17,038 nucleotides of DNA from Tritrichomonas foetus (taxonomy: Eukaryota > Parabasalia > Tritrichomonadida > Tritrichomonadidae), in the NCBI GenBank assembly GCA_001839685.1, contig MLAK01000757.1, positions 45,441 through 62,478 on the forward strand, given 5' to 3'. The position numbers were made by a program, and so were the translations under genes. A model generated the notes under the pieces. That model made no database searches, was not told the DNA's origin, and saw only the letters and a program-made list of their open reading frames with translations. Of this stretch, positions 1 to 9,149 are shown piece after piece. Every line of letters starts with the position of its first letter. The stretch's first letter is position 1.

Positions 1-906
1 TTTTTTTATACTTCATTTTTGTATTTTGGAAAACATTATAATTTTCGATGGAGGGTCATATGATAATAAAAAGCACGATTTATGATAAGAAATAATCAAG
101 ATATTAATGCTATAAAATCACTTTTTATCTCAATAATTCTCAGAAATTTCTGTGGGGTTTATTTTTTTCTCACAATTTTTTTTTAGATTTGGTTTTCTCT
201 GTATCTTGATTTTTAAATTATAATATTTATATATTATTAATAGGATTACAATTAAATAATTTTTAGATGACAATAATATCAACAATTATCCATTTAGATC
301 TCTCAATAGTCTTCTACATCTAGAGCTAGTTAGTTTGTATACATCTCATTCAAAGACTGTCCTTTCAATTCTATTTATATTCAATTTTATTGTATACTTT
401 TGTGAATTTCCTTCAACCTGATTTAATTTTTGAATTCATGGGTTCATGATTCTCATTTCATTCATACAACCATCATGATATCCCTCATCTTTCCCTTTTT
501 CCAGGATATACAAATATGATAGATCTATCTGTAACTAAATTGATTTTGAAAAATAATTTGAAAATCTATATTTTTTTCTGATTCCTCTTATTCTATTTCC
601 TATATTTCTTTGTTGAACAATCATTTAATTTAAATAGATTTATTCCACTATTTTTCAATATCAATTTGTTTCTCACTAGAAAAAGTATTGGTGTGATTTT
701 GAATGATAGATGCTTATTTATTATTTTCCATAGAAAAAAGTTAAAGGTCAATTAAATTCATTTTAATAGACCTTGCTCCTTTTATAATTTGTGATGAGAT
801 GAGAATTCTCATAACAGAGGAAGAAAAAAGAATCCAATGAATGAAATAAATAATAAAAAATGTGTTCTGTATTATATTTTATTTAATAATATAATAAAAA
901 ATTAAT
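1..906. other. Gene-free AT-rich flank
   Basis: I see no supportable gene, tRNA or partial coding frame in this stretch. It is strongly AT-rich with short T and A runs. One perfect 14-bp palindrome, ATGAGAATTCTCAT, lies at 799-812, about 95 bp beyond the poly(A) polymerase stop codon. The last ~60 bases are almost pure A/T and probably hold the 3' end of that minus-strand mRNA. Confidence 0.6.
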
Positions 907-2415
907 TTATACACCACTTGACATCTTTGTTTTGTGTTTTGGAGCAGGTCTTCCATTTGGGAACACGAAATCAGGAAGCATTGGTCTGTCACGTAATTTC
1001 ATGAATATTCCCATTTGATCTGTTCTTCCATTATATTGATACATATAATCGATGAATTTTTGGCATGCTTCAGAAATGTCAATTCTTCGATCAACACTTT
1101 CTTCTTTTGGAATATCATATTCGATTGCAATGAAGAAAGAACCAGCATTTTCATGGCCTTCTTCATCCGGATGATCGAAATGATCAGGCCATATATAAAC
1201 GCCAGTCATAAACCTTACACATTCAAGCATACAAGTGAGTTTTCGGATTCTTGATTCAATTGTGCCAACCCATTTATTATAATCTTCTTTGGTGCCAGCC
1301 CAAACGTTTACTTGGACGTATTTTCTATATTGCATGAAGAAATTTGATGGTGCAACAACAGCATCCCATAAAAGACCTTTAAGTAACACGCGTTTCGTTA
1401 ATTTGTAACCACGATGAAATTCTTTCATCATTTTTTGTCTGGATGATCTTGTAGCGCTTTTTAGTGAATTCATAGCAGGATAAGCCGGAGTGATGATTGG
1501 CATTAAATCTCTTCTGCCAGTTGTACCGACTGAATTATCCCACGAGACCTGGGTTCCAGTGTTTGGAGTATTGATGTAAATTGGCTCAGGCCATGACCAC
1601 GTCGACAAATCTTGGAAAAACATTAAAACTAACATCGACGGAAGTGCTTTTGGATACCTTTGGCAGATGAATGCGCATAATAATGCGCAATTAACACCAC
1701 CAAGATATCCATAAACATTACCGTATATTCCACGCTCTTTTGACCAAATTCTGATGAAACGTAATAATATTCCGAAGTTTTCAACATTCGGAACAAGCTT
1801 TTGAATCATGTTACTCACTCGGACACCATTCAGTGAAGTGATTGTACGTGCATCAATATCATTCAAAATGTTATCGTTTTCTAAATAGCTATCATCCATT
1901 GCCGGATCAATTTCATTTGTTGCCAATTGGGCGAATGCCAAATCGACATCAATTCCTTGGAACCTCATAGTAAGGAGAGGGACAGTGGCTGTATCAATTT
2001 TGACAAGGTTTGTAACAAGTGTATGATTTAATAATATTTTATAGAAGGTTTGGAAGAAGTCTGTCCGTGTGACATAGCGGGGTGCAATACAAAGAGCGTC
2101 GATATCCGATCCAGGACTGCTGATTCCCAGACGGAAGGATCCATATGTGACTAATTTTCCATGAACGCTATCTATGTTTGATAAATCATTATTATGCGCG
2201 CGATAAACTTCACGAACAAATTGCGTTACTAATTCGTTGAGTTTGACCAAAACATCGATTCTCTTTTCATTATCTTCTGGAGTTTCGAAAGATCCTCGCT
2301 CTTGAAGAAAAGTTTGCAAACTGTAGCTTGCGGCGGCGTCAATTTCGGACGGTGGGTCTAAGTTTTCTGGTTGGTTTCGAAAGGCATAAGGCCCTGTTGT
2401 GGGTGTTTCCGTCAT
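907..2415 (-). CDS. Canonical nuclear poly(A) polymerase
   Basis: This enzyme adds the poly(A) tail to mRNA in the nucleus after 3' cleavage. The catalytic nucleotidyltransferase core is clear: GSFRLGISSPGSDIDAL carries two metal-binding aspartates (D104 and D106 from the chosen start), and GIDVDLAFA supplies the third (D158). The 52-residue spacing matches yeast and human enzymes. Next come the family signatures SLNGVRV, the central-domain YGYLGGVN segment, and LMPIITPAYPAMNS, followed by the RNA-binding domain to the C-terminus. The open frame extends up to 2469, but I chose the ATG at 2413-2415 (MTETPTTGPYAF) because PAPs begin just before this segment and the extra 18 residues resemble nothing. 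At 502 aa it lacks the long Ser/Thr-rich C-terminal tail of animal enzymes. The stop reads TAAA. Family assignment is very secure. Confidence 0.96.
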   Translation of the reverse strand: MTETPTTGPYAFRNQPENLDPPSEIDAAASYSLQTFLQERGSFETPEDNEKRIDVLVKLNELVTQFVREVYRAHNNDLSNIDSVHGKLVTYGSFRLGISSPGSDIDALCIAPRYVTRTDFFQTFYKILLNHTLVTNLVKIDTATVPLLTMRFQGIDVDLAFAQLATNEIDPAMDDSYLENDNILNDIDARTITSLNGVRVSNMIQKLVPNVENFGILLRFIRIWSKERGIYGNVYGYLGGVNCALLCAFICQRYPKALPSMLVLMFFQDLSTWSWPEPIYINTPNTGTQVSWDNSVGTTGRRDLMPIITPAYPAMNSLKSATRSSRQKMMKEFHRGYKLTKRVLLKGLLWDAVVAPSNFFMQYRKYVQVNVWAGTKEDYNKWVGTIESRIRKLTCMLECVRFMTGVYIWPDHFDHPDEEGHENAGSFFIAIEYDIPKEESVDRRIDISEACQKFIDYMYQYNGRTDQMGIFMKLRDRPMLPDFVFPNGRPAPKHKTKMSSGV

Positions 2416-2637
2416 GATGATTTTAAAGAGAATTCTTGGATGTTTGGCCTTTGCTAAGGTCAAATGCAATTAAGTCGATAAATGGTCATATATCTGAATC
2501 TTTCTTTTCTCAAAAAACTCATCTTATCTAGTGTTTAATGATTCATAATGAATATTTATTAAATATATTATTATTTTTAAATCATAATCTTATATTAAAT
2601 ATATAAATTATTTTATTTTTAACGAGATATTCGAAAT
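2416..2637. promoter_or_regulatory. Divergent intergenic promoter region
   Basis: These 222 bases separate the divergent poly(A) polymerase and flippase genes and must hold both promoters. On the minus strand CAAGAATTCT (2429-2438) lies 13 bases before the polymerase ATG. On the plus strand ATTCGAAAT directly precedes the flippase ATG. Both resemble a trichomonad initiator (known consensus TCA+1 Py A/T A/T) in the TTC core but lack the A after it. The 11-mer CATTTGACCTT (minus strand, 2456-2466) also occurs in the hairpin repeat at 6958-7036. Assignment as promoter elements is inference. Confidence 0.4.
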
Positions 2638-5600
2638 ATGAAGAAATCTCTTTTTTCTTATCGTTGTCATCACATTCGAATGCCAAAAAAAGAGCTTTTT
2701 GATCCATTACATCATTGCTTTATTGGAGAATCCAGTCGAAATCCATCCTTCCCGCGAAACACACAAAAAACATCAGTTTTTGCTTATCTCAAACTTCTCG
2801 CAAGCGTTATTTGGGTCGAAGTCAATACTTTCTATTCGCTTTATTTCATCATCCTTGGCCTCCTCGAATTCATTCCCGAAGTTTCTACCGCAAATGCATG
2901 GATGACTTTACTTCCGCTACTTTTTGTTTTCATTTTGGAATATCTCGTTCAAGCATTTGATCTCTTCAGCGTGCAGAAATCGATTCGAAGCGACGATAAA
3001 CGAAAATACGTTGTAACTCGCGACCATAAAACCAAGCCAGTTGCCTCAAAAAATATCAAGCCTGGAGATTTGATAGAAATATCTGATCAGTCAACAGTTC
3101 CGTGCGACTGCATTCTTTTATCCACAGACCAAATGAGTGTATTTATAAATACCTCAAAAATTGACGGCGAAACAGATGTCAAAGATCGGGTTCCATTAAA
3201 ATTCCCAAATAATTTCACCAACGGGTTTATCAAAACTCTAAATGGATCAGTTACAGCGACAGGTGCACAGTCTTCATCTCGTCAGGTTGAAGGTGAAGTC
3301 ATATTTTCCCCAAATTCTGGATTTGATTTTGACATTTCAGATCGCACTGATACAGACAGTCAAAGTGACCCTGATTATAAAATATCAAATAACGATGAAA
3401 AAAAAGTTGGTTTTCATCAAAATGTAGATGGTTCAATTACGTCAATTTTTGATAATAATTCATTCATTGAAAGAGGAAGCTTAATTGAAACAAGCGGTAC
3501 TCATCTTTTACTCGCACTATATACAGGAAAGCATTGCCGCTCAGATGCAGCTATTTCACCGACTGCCACTCGAAAAACAATGATTGATAATTATTTAGAA
3601 AAAATATCAATGTTTATTTTTGTTTTCCAATTAATCATTTCTATCATATTAGGTACACTTGGCTATTTATCTCTTCAAAATGATGATCATTCTTACATTC
3701 CTTCAGTATTACTTCATGAAGATTTAAAGATGTGGATGCTTTTGATTGTTATTGTCAGGAATTTCTTAATGCTGTCATTCATGGTTCCAATCACTCTTAA
3801 ATTGCTTCTACCGATTTTCAGGTTCATTTATGGAATGTTTATCTCAAATGATTTGAATTTCGTCGATACAGATACTGGAAATGTTGCTGAGGCCCTTTCT
3901 ACAAACATGACTGAGAATCTTGGTGCGTTAGATGTGATTATTTCTGATAAAACTGGTACCCTAACGAAAAATAAGCTCACTTTAATTTCATTAATTGCTG
4001 GAAATGAAAAATATGGAGATTCTAGAAAAGCACCAACTATTCTTGAAGATCAAGTTTTACATGATAATTTCAAAAGTGTTACTGAGGAAGATTTCATTTT
4101 AACTTTCCAAGCACTCGCTGTATGCCACACGATTAAAATCAGTTCTGATCAGCAATTCCATGGTTCGTCAGCTGATGAATTAGCAATTTTAACAGCTTTA
4201 CAGAAGCTTGGATGGAAGTTTTATGAAGACCGTGACTTAAGAAGGTATGAATCACCATTAGGAAATTATGATCTTCGTGTTTTAAAGGTAAACACATTCA
4301 ATCGAAAGAGAATGAGAATGTCGGTTGTTGTCGCAATTGGAAATGACATTTTCTGCTTCATGAAAGGTGCACCTGAACGAATTTTAAGGCAATGTTCTTC
4401 ACGAACTGGTGAACTTGCTTCTAATTATGAAGACTTTCAACTTCGTGGACTTCGAACAATGTCAATTTCTTATAAAAGACTTGATAAATACGACGAATAT
4501 ATGGAAATTGAAGAAATGGAAAGTGGCCATCGACTTTTAGGAACAATGGGAATTGAAGATGCCCTTCAAAATGATGTGCAATTAACTTTAGATTTACTTT
4601 CTGATGCAGGTCTGAAAATTTGGGTTGCTACAGGTGATGCCAAAACCAATACATTAGTTGTTTCTGCAATGTTACATCTTTTACGCGCAAATGAACAAGT
4701 TGTACATATTGATACTCAACATTTACTTGATGAAGCAAGCTTGGAAACTGGTACTTTTGAAAATCCACTGTTTTCCACTAAAGCAATGATGGTTGCTGAA
4801 AATAGTTTCTCAACTGTCATTAATGCAGAAGATGATAAAGTTCTAAGAATTGCATTAGAAAAGAAGAAATTCTTAAATGCACTTTATCGCTCACGTTGTG
4901 TCATTTACTACCGTTGTAAACCATCAACAAAAGCAGATATTGCTATTGCACTTCAAAATAATGGAAAACGTGTTCTTGGAATTGGTGATGGTTATAATGA
5001 TTCCTTACTTTTACGAGCATCAGATGTCGGTGTTGGAATTAAAGCGCCAGATGGTTCCAAAGCATTTGCTACTTGTGATTTTGCAATTCCTGCATTTCGA
5101 AGTCTTGGTCGTCTTATTTTAATTCATGGTCACCAAGCTCTTCATCGTTCAGTTCTTGCTGTTCATTTTAGTTTCTATAAAGCTGTATTGTTTGCAATGT
5201 GCCAAACAATTTATCAAGTATGGACTAGTTATTCTGGACAGTCATTATTTGATGAATTTGCATTATTCTGTTTTAATAATGTTTGGACACTTCTTCCAAT
5301 TCTTTCATTACTTTTCGAAAAAGATGTTGGTGAGAATTTCCTTTATCGACTTTCTTATTTATATAAAAAATTACGGAATCCATTGACTTTGCGACCAAGT
5401 AATATTACTTGGTTTATCGTTGCAGTTTATCAGGGAGCTATTATTATGTTGATTTCTTGGGCACTTACTGGAGAAGGATACTTTAATTCCAGTGGCAAAG
5501 ATTTTGGTGCATCTTATCTTTCACTTGTTCTTTACTTTTCAATGGTTTTGATTTGTGCATTTTATATGCTTTACCAAACAAATACATTTACTTATTACAG

Positions 5601-5898
5601 TATGGTTCTTATTTTTGGAAATATTCTTATGCTTGTTGCATCTTCTGCACTTTTCCAATCAGGTCAAGTGTTTGGACAAGGTGATGCATGGATTGGATTT
5701 TATGGTGAATGCTTCAATAATATAAACACACTAATCATAATTGTAACAATTGTACTTGCAGCAGTTTCACCGTCGTGGATTGGACTCTCAGTTTGGTCTG
5801 AGTATCAGAATTCCGACAGTTTGAGGGTAATTGAAACAGAAACTAATGCAGCCAAAAATGATCAACCTCTATTTTTCGATCCTCCCAAGAACAATTAG
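2638..5898 (+). CDS. P4-type phospholipid flippase ATPase
   Basis: This is a P4-ATPase, an integral membrane pump that moves phospholipids to the cytosolic leaflet using ATP. Motifs in order are: M1-M2 hairpin (about 61-108); dephosphorylation motif DGET at 176-179; M3 (about 325-345); M4 with VPITLKL (383-389), matching the P4 PISL signature; phosphorylation motif DKTGTLT with D437; an ADE-type nucleotide-domain motif (SSADELAIL); KGAPE at 576-580; ATGDAK around 664-669; and hinge motif GDGYND at 783-788. Six C-terminal helices follow, with GQSLFDEFALFCFNNVWTLLP being especially P4-like. The A-domain holds an acidic, Ser/Asp-rich insert (about 205-270). At 1086 aa the length is normal. Flippases of this type usually need a CDC50 beta subunit, which is not in the window. 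The GDGYND tyrosine replaces the usual alanine. Lipid specificity cannot be read. Confidence 0.95.
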   Translation: MKKSLFSYRCHHIRMPKKELFDPLHHCFIGESSRNPSFPRNTQKTSVFAYLKLLASVIWVEVNTFYSLYFIILGLLEFIPEVSTANAWMTLLPLLFVFILEYLVQAFDLFSVQKSIRSDDKRKYVVTRDHKTKPVASKNIKPGDLIEISDQSTVPCDCILLSTDQMSVFINTSKIDGETDVKDRVPLKFPNNFTNGFIKTLNGSVTATGAQSSSRQVEGEVIFSPNSGFDFDISDRTDTDSQSDPDYKISNNDEKKVGFHQNVDGSITSIFDNNSFIERGSLIETSGTHLLLALYTGKHCRSDAAISPTATRKTMIDNYLEKISMFIFVFQLIISIILGTLGYLSLQNDDHSYIPSVLLHEDLKMWMLLIVIVRNFLMLSFMVPITLKLLLPIFRFIYGMFISNDLNFVDTDTGNVAEALSTNMTENLGALDVIISDKTGTLTKNKLTLISLIAGNEKYGDSRKAPTILEDQVLHDNFKSVTEEDFILTFQALAVCHTIKISSDQQFHGSSADELAILTALQKLGWKFYEDRDLRRYESPLGNYDLRVLKVNTFNRKRMRMSVVVAIGNDIFCFMKGAPERILRQCSSRTGELASNYEDFQLRGLRTMSISYKRLDKYDEYMEIEEMESGHRLLGTMGIEDALQNDVQLTLDLLSDAGLKIWVATGDAKTNTLVVSAMLHLLRANEQVVHIDTQHLLDEASLETGTFENPLFSTKAMMVAENSFSTVINAEDDKVLRIALEKKKFLNALYRSRCVIYYRCKPSTKADIAIALQNNGKRVLGIGDGYNDSLLLRASDVGVGIKAPDGSKAFATCDFAIPAFRSLGRLILIHGHQALHRSVLAVHFSFYKAVLFAMCQTIYQVWTSYSGQSLFDEFALFCFNNVWTLLPILSLLFEKDVGENFLYRLSYLYKKLRNPLTLRPSNITWFIVAVYQGAIIMLISWALTGEGYFNSSGKDFGASYLSLVLYFSMVLICAFYMLYQTNTFTYYSMVLIFGNILMLVASSALFQSGQVFGQGDAWIGFYGECFNNINTLIIIVTIVLAAVSPSWIGLSVWSEYQNSDSLRVIETETNAAKNDQPLFFDPPKNN

Positions 5899-6261
5899 GA
5901 TATTTTACTTCATTTGATGCGCTATTTTTATTTATTTTTTATATTTTATTTTAATAAATATATTTTTTGTTTTTATGAATTTTTTTCATTTTTCTTTTTG
6001 TTGTTTTTTAATTTATGTTGTTTTTACTATTTTCTATTATTATTTATGAGTGAAATACAACTATTTACAAATTATAAATTCTGTGTTTGATTAAGCATTT
6101 CATCTAAATAAATAATTATTTTCTGAATAAAAAAAAAAATAAGTTGATTGAAAAATTTTGCTGTATAATAAACTATTTGGTTGATGAATTGAGACTAATA
6201 ATTAGGTATTTTACCAAGGAAGTTGAAGAGGAAGTAATATGGCCAAATTTCAATTGAATTT
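5899..6261. other. Intergenic AT-rich spacer
   Basis: Between the flippase stop and the thymidylate kinase promoter I see only T-rich then A-rich DNA, including an A-run around 6129-6140. The flippase stop is TAG with no TAAA overlap, but AATAAATA sequences soon follow and could serve in 3' end formation. No gene is supported here. Confidence 0.5.
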
Positions 6262-6267
6262 TCACTT
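6262..6267 (+). promoter_or_regulatory. Initiator element of thymidylate kinase gene
   Basis: TCACTT within TTTTCACTTTTATG fits the published trichomonad initiator, TCA(+1) Py (A/T)(A/T). Transcription from the A at 6264 would leave a leader of 6 bases to the first ATG (6270), or 21 bases to the second in-frame ATG (6285). Both suit the short leaders typical of trichomonads. No 5' end data were available. Confidence 0.5.
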
Positions 6268-6269
6268 TT

Positions 6270-6872
6270 ATGTACGTTAAGCCAATGTCGAAGAGAGGCT
6301 TTTTCATACTCTTTGAAGGCTGTGATGGAACAGGCAAAACCACACAATCACGACTCCTTTCAGAATCCGGTATATTAACGCCAAACAAACAAATGGTATT
6401 TCCTGATCGAACAACAGCGATTGGACAAATCATCGACCAATACCTAAAGAAAACAGCCGATCTTTCCGATCAAGCAATTCACCTTCTATATTCCGCCAAC
6501 CGATGGGAAGTCTCAGATAAGATGAAAAAGTTGCTCGAAAGCGGAACTTCGATTATTTGCGACCGCTATTGGTACAGTGGAACGGCGTATTCGGCAGCAA
6601 AAGGAATGTCCATCGACTGGTGCAAGCAGCCAGATGTTGGTATTCCAGAGCCAGATTTAGTGATTTTCCTTGATGCAGATCCAAAAATCCTTCTAAGTCG
6701 CCGCGGGTTTGGTGAAGAAAGATATGAAAAAGTCGAATTCCAACAAAAAGTTCGAGACGTTTTCTATCAACTCAAGAACGAAAAGTGGGTAATCGTTGAT
6801 GCCACAAAGCCAATCGAAGAAGTCACAGCAGAGGTCCAAAAGACTGTAAAAGAATTCGTGGAATCTCACTGA
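6270..6872 (+). CDS. Thymidylate kinase (dTMP kinase)
   Basis: This enzyme phosphorylates dTMP to dTDP with ATP in the path to dTTP. The 200-residue length is close to the ~210 of the family. Visible motifs are the P-loop GCDGTGKTT (17-25), FPDRTT (44-49; the DR binds dTMP phosphate), the CDRYWYSGTAYS segment with D98-R99-Y100, FLDADP (133-138), and the LID RRGFGEERYE (144-153), close to the eukaryotic RGAFGxERYE form. The P-loop has Gly where yeast and human enzymes carry Arg (GVDRAGKST). The start is either ATG 6270 or ATG 6285 (MSKRGFF), which fits the family N-terminus better; a TCACTT initiator lies just upstream of both. The stop is TGA, with AATAAAG 11-12 bases later. Salvage of thymidine is known in trichomonads, which fits, but no salvage gene is adjacent. 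Confidence 0.95.
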   Translation: MYVKPMSKRGFFILFEGCDGTGKTTQSRLLSESGILTPNKQMVFPDRTTAIGQIIDQYLKKTADLSDQAIHLLYSANRWEVSDKMKKLLESGTSIICDRYWYSGTAYSAAKGMSIDWCKQPDVGIPEPDLVIFLDADPKILLSRRGFGEERYEKVEFQQKVRDVFYQLKNEKWVIVDATKPIEEVTAEVQKTVKEFVESH

Positions 6873-6957
6873 AATACAAATAAAGTATAATACTTTCTAT
6901 ATCTGTTATTATCCATTCTCAATATTTAAGAAACTAATCTCACATCTTGATTAAACA

Positions 6958-7036
6958 GCAGCCATTTTCGTCGTGAACATTTAAGGTCAAATGAATAGTC
7001 AAATTAACAAAAAGTGTTCACGTTAAAACTGGTCGC
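6958..7036. repeat. Hairpin repeat, copy A
   Basis: This ~79-bp sequence is related to the copy at 12115-12196. Its inner arms CGTGAACA (6972-6979) and TGTTCACG (7015-7022) are a perfect inverted repeat, and the outer arms pair imperfectly. The loop contains TTAAGGTCAAATG and ACAAAAAG, both nearly unchanged in the other copy. Its right end, reversed, reads GCGACCAGTTTTAACGTG, close to the left end of the other copy, so the outer ends behave like terminal inverted repeats. It could be a very small MITE or a structured regulatory element. No obvious target duplication was found. Confidence 0.65.
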
Positions 7037-7431
7037 CAGAAATGTAATAATTTCAATTGAATAGATTGAAAAGAAGAAAAAAAATATGAGACTCGCCCAT
7101 TGGCAGGACAATCTGTGGACTGGACAATGAATTTTGACCAGAAGGAAGTTGATAGTAAAAAAAACTGACTCGAAACGGCTATATCATGAAATATTTTCAA
7201 TTTATGTTGATTTGAACTGGTATGTTTCTGTTCACTCCAAGATTTTTTGATCTTCACTATGAAAAATCAGTGGTACTAGCAAGCTTTATAGACAGTGGCA
7301 AAAAAGAATGAAATTTGGATGAGTATATTTCATTTCATTAATTTTTGGTGAAATGATGATACTGGAGAACGTTTATGTACTGAACGATAGAAAAATTTTG
7401 TTATCGTTTTTGTGAATTCTAAACGTCAAAA
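7037..7431. other. Upstream region of the 7432 gene
   Basis: About 395 bases without a supported gene follow hairpin repeat copy A. An open minus-strand frame here begins with GTG, has no family resemblance and runs into the hairpin repeat, so I do not call it a gene. GAATTCT at 7414-7420 lies 11 bases before the next ATG and resembles the element found before the poly(A) polymerase and 14-3-3 genes. Confidence 0.45.
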
Positions 7432-8958
7432 ATGTCTGATTCGAGTGAAAATGGGAGTGATTTTATTAATGGTTTAAAAGAGCTCGGCCTATTCGATGAA
7501 GAAATGACGGAGAATAAGAAAAGCAAAACAGATAAAAAATCCAAAGGAAAACCAAAAAAATCATCACCGAAACGACGACCGCCGAAAAGAAAACCCATAA
7601 ATATTGATGACATTATGAAAAGTATGGATTTACCAATTCAACCATTAACAGATTTAAACGTACCTTCAGCTCCAGGATCATTTATTGGATCGACCCCAGC
7701 CGCAGCTAATCCGACGCCGCCAACATCAATAGCTGATAATATTGTTGCATCAATTCCTTCACAGCAGTATATTCCAATGCAGCCACAGATAAATTTATCA
7801 CATTTTGAGAATAAAATTATTGATTATTTAAATCGAAGCTTAAAAACAATAACAGATGAATTTTCGATAGAAATGACACAATTATTTGGCGTTAATAATG
7901 AAATCGAAGAAATCGTTTCAGGATTTTTAGATTCAATGAAACAAACAATTCGTGAAGAAATCAATTTTTCTGTTGATATGAAGCCCAATTTATTGAATTG
8001 TTTTGATAACTATGCTTCTCGATTCCGAAGCACTTATATGGATATTGAACAAATGAAAAACGCATCAATTCCAGAAAAAGTAGTTGAATTAAAAAATGCA
8101 ACAGCAACTATTTCGTCATATATTCCAACTATTTCTAATCAATTTTCACATAATGAAATAACAAATGAACTGAATGAAATCAACACTGTTAGAACACAAT
8201 ATAAAATCTCGAAGAAAAAACAACATCAAATGAAAAGAAATATTTTTCTTTCACAACTTGATCTTGAATGTAAAGGAAAAACTCAAAAAATGGAAGCTGA
8301 TATTATTCAAACTAAAATGCAGCGTTTAGAAAATGATAGATCAAAACTTGATCCTTTTGAAGATCAACCTGATAGACCAGGCATTGCCTCAATATCTCGT
8401 AAACTTCGCAAACTAACATACGATTTATCTATTTACGCTCGAAAGAGAAAAAATAAGAAACCGGCTACACAATATCAAACAATATCGGATTCTTGTCAAG
8501 AAGTAAATTATCTCAGGCAACTTCACAATTACCAACTCGAACTATTTAATGCCAAAGTTGAAGAAATCGAACAACAACAAACTCAAATAATTCTCTCAAA
8601 AACTATGCAATCGCAAATTAATTCAATACCTCCAATTCCACAAATTCCATATCAATCGCAATTTCCTCAGCAATATTCCCAGTTTCCCCAGCAATCAATA
8701 GTTCAAACACAACAGCCGCCTATCCCAACTAAATCATCACCAAAAGTAAAAGAAGTTCATCATAAATCAAATCCGCAAATTTTAAGCAAAATTCAAGATC
8801 AGCTAAAAAGTGTTCAAGAAAAGAATCAGACAAGTTTAGACATAACAAGTAAATTTTTGTCTTCTTTGAAAAGAAAAGAAAGAAGACGTGCACACCGGCA
8901 TATGACTCAAATATTAGATTCGGATAATGATATGAATTCGTTGTTTTCACTTATATAA
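7432..8958 (+). CDS. Unrecognised basic, Q/P-rich protein
   Basis: I do not recognise this 508-residue protein. The N-terminus is acidic and short (DSSENGSDFINGL), then a strongly basic stretch at about 29-54 (KKSKTDKKSKGKPKK, RRPPKRKP) could be a nuclear signal or bind nucleic acid or microtubules. Residues 70-120 are Pro/Ala/Ser-rich and probably disordered. Residues 121-390 are charged and likely helical, with coiled-coil character. Residues 399-435 are Pro/Gln-rich with the near repeat QFPQQYSQFPQQS. A last helical part carries a basic cluster at about 480-490 (KRKERRRAHRH). There is no signal peptide or membrane segment. ATG 7432 is the first in frame and GAATTCT lies 11 bases upstream. 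The stop reads TAAA. A scaffold or cytoskeletal role is only a guess. Confidence 0.85.
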   Translation: MSDSSENGSDFINGLKELGLFDEEMTENKKSKTDKKSKGKPKKSSPKRRPPKRKPINIDDIMKSMDLPIQPLTDLNVPSAPGSFIGSTPAAANPTPPTSIADNIVASIPSQQYIPMQPQINLSHFENKIIDYLNRSLKTITDEFSIEMTQLFGVNNEIEEIVSGFLDSMKQTIREEINFSVDMKPNLLNCFDNYASRFRSTYMDIEQMKNASIPEKVVELKNATATISSYIPTISNQFSHNEITNELNEINTVRTQYKISKKKQHQMKRNIFLSQLDLECKGKTQKMEADIIQTKMQRLENDRSKLDPFEDQPDRPGIASISRKLRKLTYDLSIYARKRKNKKPATQYQTISDSCQEVNYLRQLHNYQLELFNAKVEEIEQQQTQIILSKTMQSQINSIPPIPQIPYQSQFPQQYSQFPQQSIVQTQQPPIPTKSSPKVKEVHHKSNPQILSKIQDQLKSVQEKNQTSLDITSKFLSSLKRKERRRAHRHMTQILDSDNDMNSLFSLI

Positions 8959-8991
8959 ATTTGTTTTTATTTTCCTCATTTTCTACTTCTT

Positions 8992-9048
8992 CTCTTTGTA
9001 TTTCATTCATCTTTTTGTATTTCATTCATCTTTTCGTATTTCATTCTT
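8992..9048. repeat. 19-bp tandem repeat, three copies
   Basis: Three adjacent 19-bp units of the form CTTTTTGTATTTCATTCAT run at 8992-9010, 9011-9029 and 9030-9048, differing by one to two bases from the middle copy. They lie in the short space between two convergent genes, so both 3' ends are close. A role in 3' end formation is possible but unproven; a simple slippage-made minisatellite is the plain explanation. Confidence 0.85.
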
Positions 9049-9149
9049 CTTGTTGAAGATTTTGACGCTAATTTCATAATTAAAGCTCTCTTTGCTGTTA
9101 TTTTTTCTATAATTATCTTTGAAGAAATGCAAAAACTCTTTTTCAGATT

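Noticed and set aside
799..812. Perfect 14-bp palindrome ATGAGAATTCTCAT
   Set aside because: Isolated, short and without a second copy; I see no reason to assign a function.
7018..7257. Minus-strand open frame of 79 codons
   Set aside because: It starts with GTG and ends inside hairpin repeat copy A, with no recognisable protein features.
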